Made by a program: the position numbers and the translations under genes
DNA from: Triglochin maritima
Lineage: Eukaryota > Streptophyta > Magnoliopsida > Alismatales > Juncaginaceae
Reading direction: 5' to 3'
DNA length: 64,000 bases
Assembly: GCA_963682175.1 (NCBI GenBank)
Contig: OY821779.1
Span: 136,501-200,500 of the forward strand
In this document: in pieces, positions 58,235 to 64,000 of the stretch
How the letters are laid out: the number at the start of each line of letters is the position of its first letter
Position numbering within the stretch: position 1 is the stretch's first letter
Notes under the pieces: model-generated
Databases searched by the model: none
What the model was told of the DNA's origin: nothing
The model's input: only the letters and a program-made list of their open reading frames with translations

Positions 58235-61200
58235 TTATGCAGCGGATATTACACACTCAATCGCTTGCTTGCAGATTCCCGTCATAGTTGCCTCAGGTCC
58301 ATAAACCTATCAGATTTACAAGTAATAAGGATCACCAGTTCACCACACAAAATAAAATACAATGTTTAAAGAAGCCAAAACACTAGACGCTGCAATGAAA
58401 TCACCTAACAAACAAATTATAACTACCAAGGGCAGATTTATCATTTCAGTACCTCGAGGGGGACGCCAAGCTCCTCTCCCAGAGCTCGCATTTTCTTCAA
58501 ACCTGTCTGATAGTTTGGACCACCTCTTCGAACATAAATGTGCATTCGTGATGCCTTCAGCTTGGATTCCTAAGATTAAAAAGTAATCAAATGTATAAGC
58601 ACCATAACAACAAAAGTATTATGAGTCATCAGATGTGGAATTACTTTCAGGTCACAGCTCACCTTCTCTCTGAGGGCACGGATGATACCACTGAAAGTGG
58701 CAGCAACGTCAGTGAAGTTTGCTATGCCACCACCAATAAGGAGTGCCCTCTTTTGCCCATCAGGATTTGCTGTAGCACACTGCAAGATTAAAAGGTTTAA
58801 GTATAATTTGACAAGGTGAGTGAGAAAAAAAATCGAACAATATGAACAAGGAGGCAGTTCTCACGTCAATAACAACTCTAGCATATTGCAAGACCTCGTC
58901 TTCATTGGGGGCACCACTATATTCTGCATAGTTCCCAAGCTCAGAAGCATATCCTAGATCTCCAACCTGAACAATACGTTGTTGGTATAATAAGATATAG
59001 CTACAAGAATTGTGAATGGGTGGTGAAGATTGTAACAGGCCCAAAACCCTACATAGGATATTTTATAAAGATATCAAAACTTGAGCTTACAGTATCTGCA
59101 TATATGACGCTGGCTCCTCCACCAGCAACCATGGTCCAGATGCGACCTTTGGGATTTAGAACCGTGAATTTCAGAGAAGCACTTGTCTAAGAAAATATTG
59201 TTTTGTCAGTTAGAAACATAGAGGACATCCTTACAGTAACTCAACACAATGTAACATGTTTGGTCTATTCGTAATCCCTGTAAACCATAAAGCTGCCCAT
59301 TGCCCACACCAACCGTTCTAGCTCAAATTGATTTCAATAGAAAGATCCCAAAAGAGAACTGAAGAAATTAATGTTATTTTTTTTTAAAGCATGTTCACAA
59401 AACAAAGTAATGCAAAAAGGTAAGGAACAAGCAAATGACTAAGTTGCTACCTTTTCATCCAGTCCATGAATGAAACCTTCTGACGGGCTCAACACTCTAC
59501 CAAAAGGAAGTGGAAATTCTATGTTTCCCCACCTGAAAGAAGATAAATGTTTTAGAACTAGGGGGATTAATGAAACATAATTGCACTCTAATGTCCGAAA
59601 AAGATAATAAAGCACACAATTACTTCTTAAAGTTTTTGAAGGCAGCCGTGTCATCCAATTCTCCACGCATATCCAATGGATAGGGCTCTCCATTCACCAA
59701 TGTGAATGGGTTCATCTCAAGGAAGGTGAAGTCTAGATCTGCAATAGTGACCGTTGTTTAACATATAGGCATGAAAGCAGTGTAGCACTTAAACATAGCT
59801 TAGAATGATGAGGGTTATGTGAGGCCTTCCTGGTGCAAGTTTTAGCAGGGACTTAATCCTCTGTTTCTAACTTTGGTTTTGGGGAGAGGACTAAGAAAGA
59901 TGATGAGGATGACAATGATAGAAGAAATCACTTCATTCCATTACAGTATAAAGGCAGACAGTAACAAATATGCTAAAAGAGGTATTTTCTTATATTCTTT
60001 TCTGTAGTCAGCTTGAAACAAGGTGAAACAGCAAAAGGGTGCCGTGTTCCTTATATATACTTCATAAAAACGTAACTAGCTGCATTTTCTTATCCACAAC
60101 CAAAAACCACTTTTAATCTCTGTACTAATGATAGAACTTCTCACGTGCCTTGGAAGACAGAGAAGACACTCTTTATGAAGTCACCGATTTTCTCTCGTAC
60201 CTGTCCAAGTGGTCAAGAGGGGAAAATCAAGATCGAATGTTACACAGTAAATAGATAGTGAAACCACTATTTAACACGAAACATTTATTTAATAAAAGAT
60301 AAAATTACAATAACATGTGTCACTTGCTAGGTGTAGTGGATAACTGGATCTTAGTAGTTCTCTCAGGATCTCAGTACCATGTTAAATCTTATTTGACAAC
60401 AATAGCATTACATGATTTAGGAACCTTATTCACATTCAGCAATGTCAACTATACCACGACTATCTGTCCACACCTCAAAAAGCTTCTCATTAATAACCAC
60501 ATGTCAGTAGTTAGCAACGACTAATCAGACCATTACAACTCTAAATTATTTAAATCTCTATCTTTATTGGTTTTACCTAACACGACAAATAACATCCTCT
60601 TTTCCTTCCAACCTCATCTATGATGCAGACAAAAGTAAGAAAACACACCTCCAATGAAAGGGTTCCAATCAGCGGGGCACATGCCTCGGATGTCAGGGAC
60701 TTGTCGGAGGAAAGAAACACAGTCTTGACCTGCAGATGCAGAAAATACAAATTATATCGTTGACTGCTGATATCAGAAAATCGGTTTAAGGGTACCAATT
60801 GATATCCATTCTATACCTTATCCCAATTTTCTTCAATTTCAATACCACCACATTCTGAAAAGCTCACTGTGGAACCAAGCCTTTCAGAGACAATTGAGAG
60901 GTAAAATTCCTGCTCATGTGGAACAAAAGGCTCAATGATGAATGTGGTAATTGGAGCCTTGCAGCCTCCCATCTCAACCTACGTGATATAAGGCATTGAA
61001 CACAGTTAAAAAGTTGCCTAAAAGTCCCAACGATGACATTTAAGAATCAGTTTCAGAAGAAGGATGATGATGATATATTTATATGAGAATGTAATGCATA
61101 AAATGCACATTAGCAGCACCTCGACTCCAAGACGCTGTTTAACAAACTGTTCAACCTCAGCTAGATCAAGGTTTAAAGCAACCAAACCGCTCTTCCCACG

Positions 61201-61830
61201 TTTCCCAAACAGCATGTCGGGCTTGACAACCAATTTGGAAGAGGTAAGCCATGGCTCATCGTTTGCTAGTTTGGTGAAGTCTGTGGCTTCCGTGACCTTC
61301 AATAATATTTTTTTGTAAAAAAGAAGACCATCGTAAGATATAACCCAGACAACAGGAAGACTATTATGTTACGTGGATCAGAAACTTGATCATCCATCCC
61401 CATACACACAATTCCAGTGATGAAATACATAGATTCAAATGACAAGCTAGTAATGTGATACAGCTAAATAGCAAAGATGTAACTGTAACTGGAAATTGAT
61501 CGACTAATCATCCAATCACAAGTTATTATTATTATAATATACAATGATCACAACTAATCATCCAATGACTGGGAAAAAGGTCCAAATCAGGATTTGAAAA
61601 GAAGGAGGAATCTGAAAATGCAAAGATCTAGAAAGAATTGCTGCAATCCAACATTATTTCAGAGTACGCAAGCAAGCAAGCAAGCACAGATCCGAACAAA
61701 TGAGATCTGAGATGTGGGAGGGGTTGGGGACCTGAGCGGAGCGGATCTGGAGATGGAGGCCGGCGAGTCTCTTGAGGTGCTCCTTGAGAAGGCGCTTGGA
61801 GTCGTACTCCCTGATCTTCTTCCTGGCCAT
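58235..61830 (-). CDS. ACLA: ATP-citrate lyase subunit A (ACLA)
   Basis: Cytosolic ATP-citrate lyase makes acetyl-CoA and oxaloacetate from citrate; in plants, subunits A and B form the enzyme. Twelve exons: 61830-61732, 61296-61120, 60978-60817, 60729-60648, 60200-60149, 59738-59634, 59532-59451, 59186-59101, 58976-58865, 58779-58663, 58569-58453, 58306-58235. They total 1263 nt (420 aa; the Arabidopsis protein is about 423), with perfect phases. Landmarks: [23 protein letters not shown]-grasp region ([20 protein letters not shown]), [58 protein letters not shown] and a C-terminus VISAA. The intron after 60149 has a GC donor (CAAG|GCACGT). The gene is head-to-head with the methyltransferase gene. 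Confidence 0.96.
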
Positions 61831-61907
61831 TGCGGTAGGTCGGAGATGTGGATCTGGCGAGAGAGAGAGAGGCGATGATCAGGAGAAGGAATTTCGTGGT
61901 ATTTATA

Positions 61908-61944
<37 letters not shown>

Positions 61945-62177
61945 ATCATAGGATGGGAGGGGAAGTTGTAAAATGTTGTGTTGTTACTTATATATATATA
62001 GGACGGAAAATGTGAAGCGCATGGGTTCCATCACTTGAAACGAAAGTAACAAACAAGTGGCTCCATCGCATCGCATCGCGTGCGTCACGTGAACCCCAAC
62101 CCCCTCTCCCTACCTACTTGCGATTCAGATCGGCGATCCATCCATCCATCCATCTCACAACCCCGGCTATCGATCCG
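61831..62177. promoter_or_regulatory. Shared bidirectional promoter region ACLA / methyltransferase
   Basis: Only 347 bp separate the two divergent start codons. The region contains a (TA)n tract at about 61909-61942, a second shorter TA run near 61988-62000, and a palindromic G-box core CACGTG at 62086-62091. Both genes must share this control region unless one uses distal elements. Confidence 0.6.
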
Positions 62178-64000
62178 ATGCCACCTACGAGCTCTTCCCA
62201 CGACTACGGCGAGCCGTCCTACTGGGACAACCGCTACAGCCACGACCCGGGGCCCTTCGACTGGTACCAGAAGTACAGAGCCCTAGCGCCCTTGCTCAAT
62301 CTCCGACTCCACCAAGACCATCGCGTTCTCATCGTCGGATGCGGCAACTCAGGTCTCTCTCTCTCGGTGTAAAGATCCGATTCTGCTGTCTTCTTTTTTT
62401 CCTGTGTTTTCCAACTGATGGAGAACCAAAAAAATTTGGCCTTTTCTCCATAATTCCGTATTAATTTGTCGCTATATACTCAACAGAGGACAATCTGATC
62501 TGATATGGTTTTTTAACCTAAAAACAACTAATGTCTACTTTGGTATCAAGCAGGAGTAAGATCAATCATCATCGTAGCACCAAACTTAGCGACTTTTTTA
62601 TTTCCTACCTTTCCATTCCCACTGGGTTAATTCAGAACACTTTGTATAAAACTATATTTCGTAATCACGCAAGATTCCCCGCATGTTGTATCTACTTGTT
62701 TATGTATTTGTTTCACATACTCACTGGAACACATTTATTAATTTATGAACTTCATATACTTCTTCGTGTGTTTGTATGTTTTATGCATCTATATTGCATT
62801 TTTTTGCTTTGCAGTTCTCGGAGAGGACATGATCAACAATGGTTATAAAGATGTTGTCAACATCGACATATCTTCCGTCGTGATAGAAGCTATGCAAAGG
62901 AAACATCAGAATGATCCAAAACACAAGTGTATTCTATATCTTATTTCGCTATTTTTTTTGCAATCGAAGTACATCTCAAGACATGTTTGTGAGATGCTAT
63001 AACATTTACTTTGAAAATTATATAATGGTTCTACTTGCATTTCGTTTTGTTGTCTTGACCCTCTTGGGAGATGTTCCACTTGACTCCTACTTTAGATATT
63101 CAAATGGATGTTCGGGATATGAGTGATTTCGAAAGTGATTCCTTTGACGCTATTATTGACAAAGGTAATGCAAAGTTGCAAACAATCTTTCGTTTATGTT
63201 TCTTCCGAGAAAGTTGCCCATGTGCATCCCTTCTTTTACATTATAGTTGCATCTCGTGTATATTTTTTCCCGCAATATAGAATGTCTTTTCATTATCAAG
63301 TTACAACAGTTTGTTGATTGCTCTAATGTTACACCGACTTTGCTGCAGGCACATTGGACTCTCTTATGGTGAGTGATGCATCTTCAATTTTTGTTTTGTT
63401 TTTTTAAGCCAGGAACCTAATGGTGTCAGAAACTGGTTTGCAGTGTGGTGCTGATGCCAAAGAAAACGCAACCCAGATGCTTGCCGAGGTTGGAAGGTAT
63501 GAGAGAAGCGAGAACCTACCTGAGTTTGTTTCTTTAGTTCTTTTCATCCTATGCTAAGAAATAGACCAGTATCGGTATCTATTGCTGAACCTTGTTTGAC
63601 AATGTTCCAGGATCTTAAAAGAAAATGGAGTATACATATTGGTAATTTACCTTCTCTGATTAGATTAACCAAATATTACAGGGAGGTGTTGCATCACCAT
63701 TGCTAGTACTTAAATAGTTAATCCTATGTTTTTTTTGTGTGTGTGCAGATTACGTACGGAGATCCTAGTAATAGATTGTATTTGTTGAGAGAGCAAGGCT
63801 TAATTGTAAGGCTGCATATAATAGGTAATACAGTGTCCTATTTCTGTAATATGTTATGAGTGACATGTTGAAGTGGTGTAATTGCTCTGTTGATTTTGTT
63901 CTGAGAGTTGATAGTTGATACTATAGCCTTATTTTCATGTTCAACAATGTTATATGCCTGTATGGAACACCTACACCTGAGAAATCTTTCTCCTCTCTGA
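62178..64000 (+). CDS. SAM-dependent methyltransferase, EEF1A-KMT4-like (partial)
   Basis: Class I methyltransferase related to animal EEF1AKMT4/METTL13-type eEF1A lysine methyltransferases. Exons in the window: 62178-62352, 62815-62928, 63096-63164, 63349-63368, 63444-63496, 63611-63641, 63749-63824; the rest lies beyond the window. Landmarks: YWDNRYSHDPGPFDWYQKY, SAM motif I (RVLIVGCGNS), motif II acidic loop (VVNIDISSVVIEAMQ), YIQMDVRDMSDF, FDAIIDKGTLDSLMCG and ITYGDPSNRLYLL. All listed splice phases agree, including a 20-nt exon. The start ATG follows a TCCA repeat in the leader. The target protein in plants is inferred only from family resemblance. Confidence 0.85.

Noticed and set aside
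1..64000. CRISPR arrays, tRNA and rRNA genes, organelle DNA insertions
   Set aside because: No regularly spaced direct repeats, cloverleaf sequences or recognisable rRNA or organelle coding segments were seen.

Overview
The window is nuclear DNA from a flowering plant, most likely a eudicot. The genes are split by AT-rich GT-AG introns, they belong to plant-specific families (a 2-CRM splicing factor, a land-plant PPR protein, a kinase-BEACH-WD40 protein, bHLH10/89/91), and the space between them is full of plant DNA transposons. Gene order supports this: a villin gene and an EMB2654-type PPR gene lie side by side, as VLN2 (At2g41740) and EMB2654 (At2g41720) do in Arabidopsis. The species cannot be named from the sequence.

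Layout. 0.9-9.6 kb: villin (minus), with two small transposon insertions in its introns. 10.5-10.8 kb: a possible very short gene. 11.7-15.5 kb: EMB2654-like PPR gene (minus), intact, 821 aa. 16.2-21.0 kb: a Mutator-like element (MULE) with terminal inverted repeats (TIRs) and a perfect 9-bp target duplication. It encodes a transposase fused to an OTU protease domain (plus strand), convergent with a plant-mobile-domain (PMD) gene (minus). 23.1-24.1 kb: a one-exon Cys-rich PHD/RING-like gene (minus). 24.7-30.1 kb: a 5.4-kb element inserted in a TA microsatellite, carrying a FAR1-like fragment, a captured protein-kinase fragment and minisatellites. 30.4-34.1 kb: CAF2-like chloroplast intron-splicing factor (plus). 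34.6-40.3 kb: a second MULE/PMD element of another TIR family, interrupted by a solo LTR and abutted by a 973-bp hAT element. 41.3-42.1 kb: ATG8 of the ATG8h/i type (plus). 42.7-44.5 kb: a bHLH10/89/91-type transcription factor (minus). 46.3-57.5 kb: GFS12 (minus). 58.2-61.8 kb: ATP-citrate lyase subunit A (minus), intact, 12 exons. 62.2 kb to the end: an EEF1A-KMT4-like methyltransferase (plus, truncated by the window), head-to-head with ACLA.

The host genes do not form a pathway; they serve actin bundling, plastid RNA splicing (EMB2654 and CAF2), autophagy, anther transcription, vacuolar trafficking and cytosolic acetyl-CoA supply. Two patterns stand out. First, villin, CAF2 and GFS12 carry lesions (single-base indels, one 17-base deletion, in-frame TGA codons), whereas their neighbours have perfect exon phases; this means either recent pseudogenes or uncorrected assembly errors. 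Second, all ten in-frame stops that interrupt otherwise alignable frames are TGA, mostly where the family has tryptophan. The most unusual system is the transposase-OTU plus PMD gene pair.
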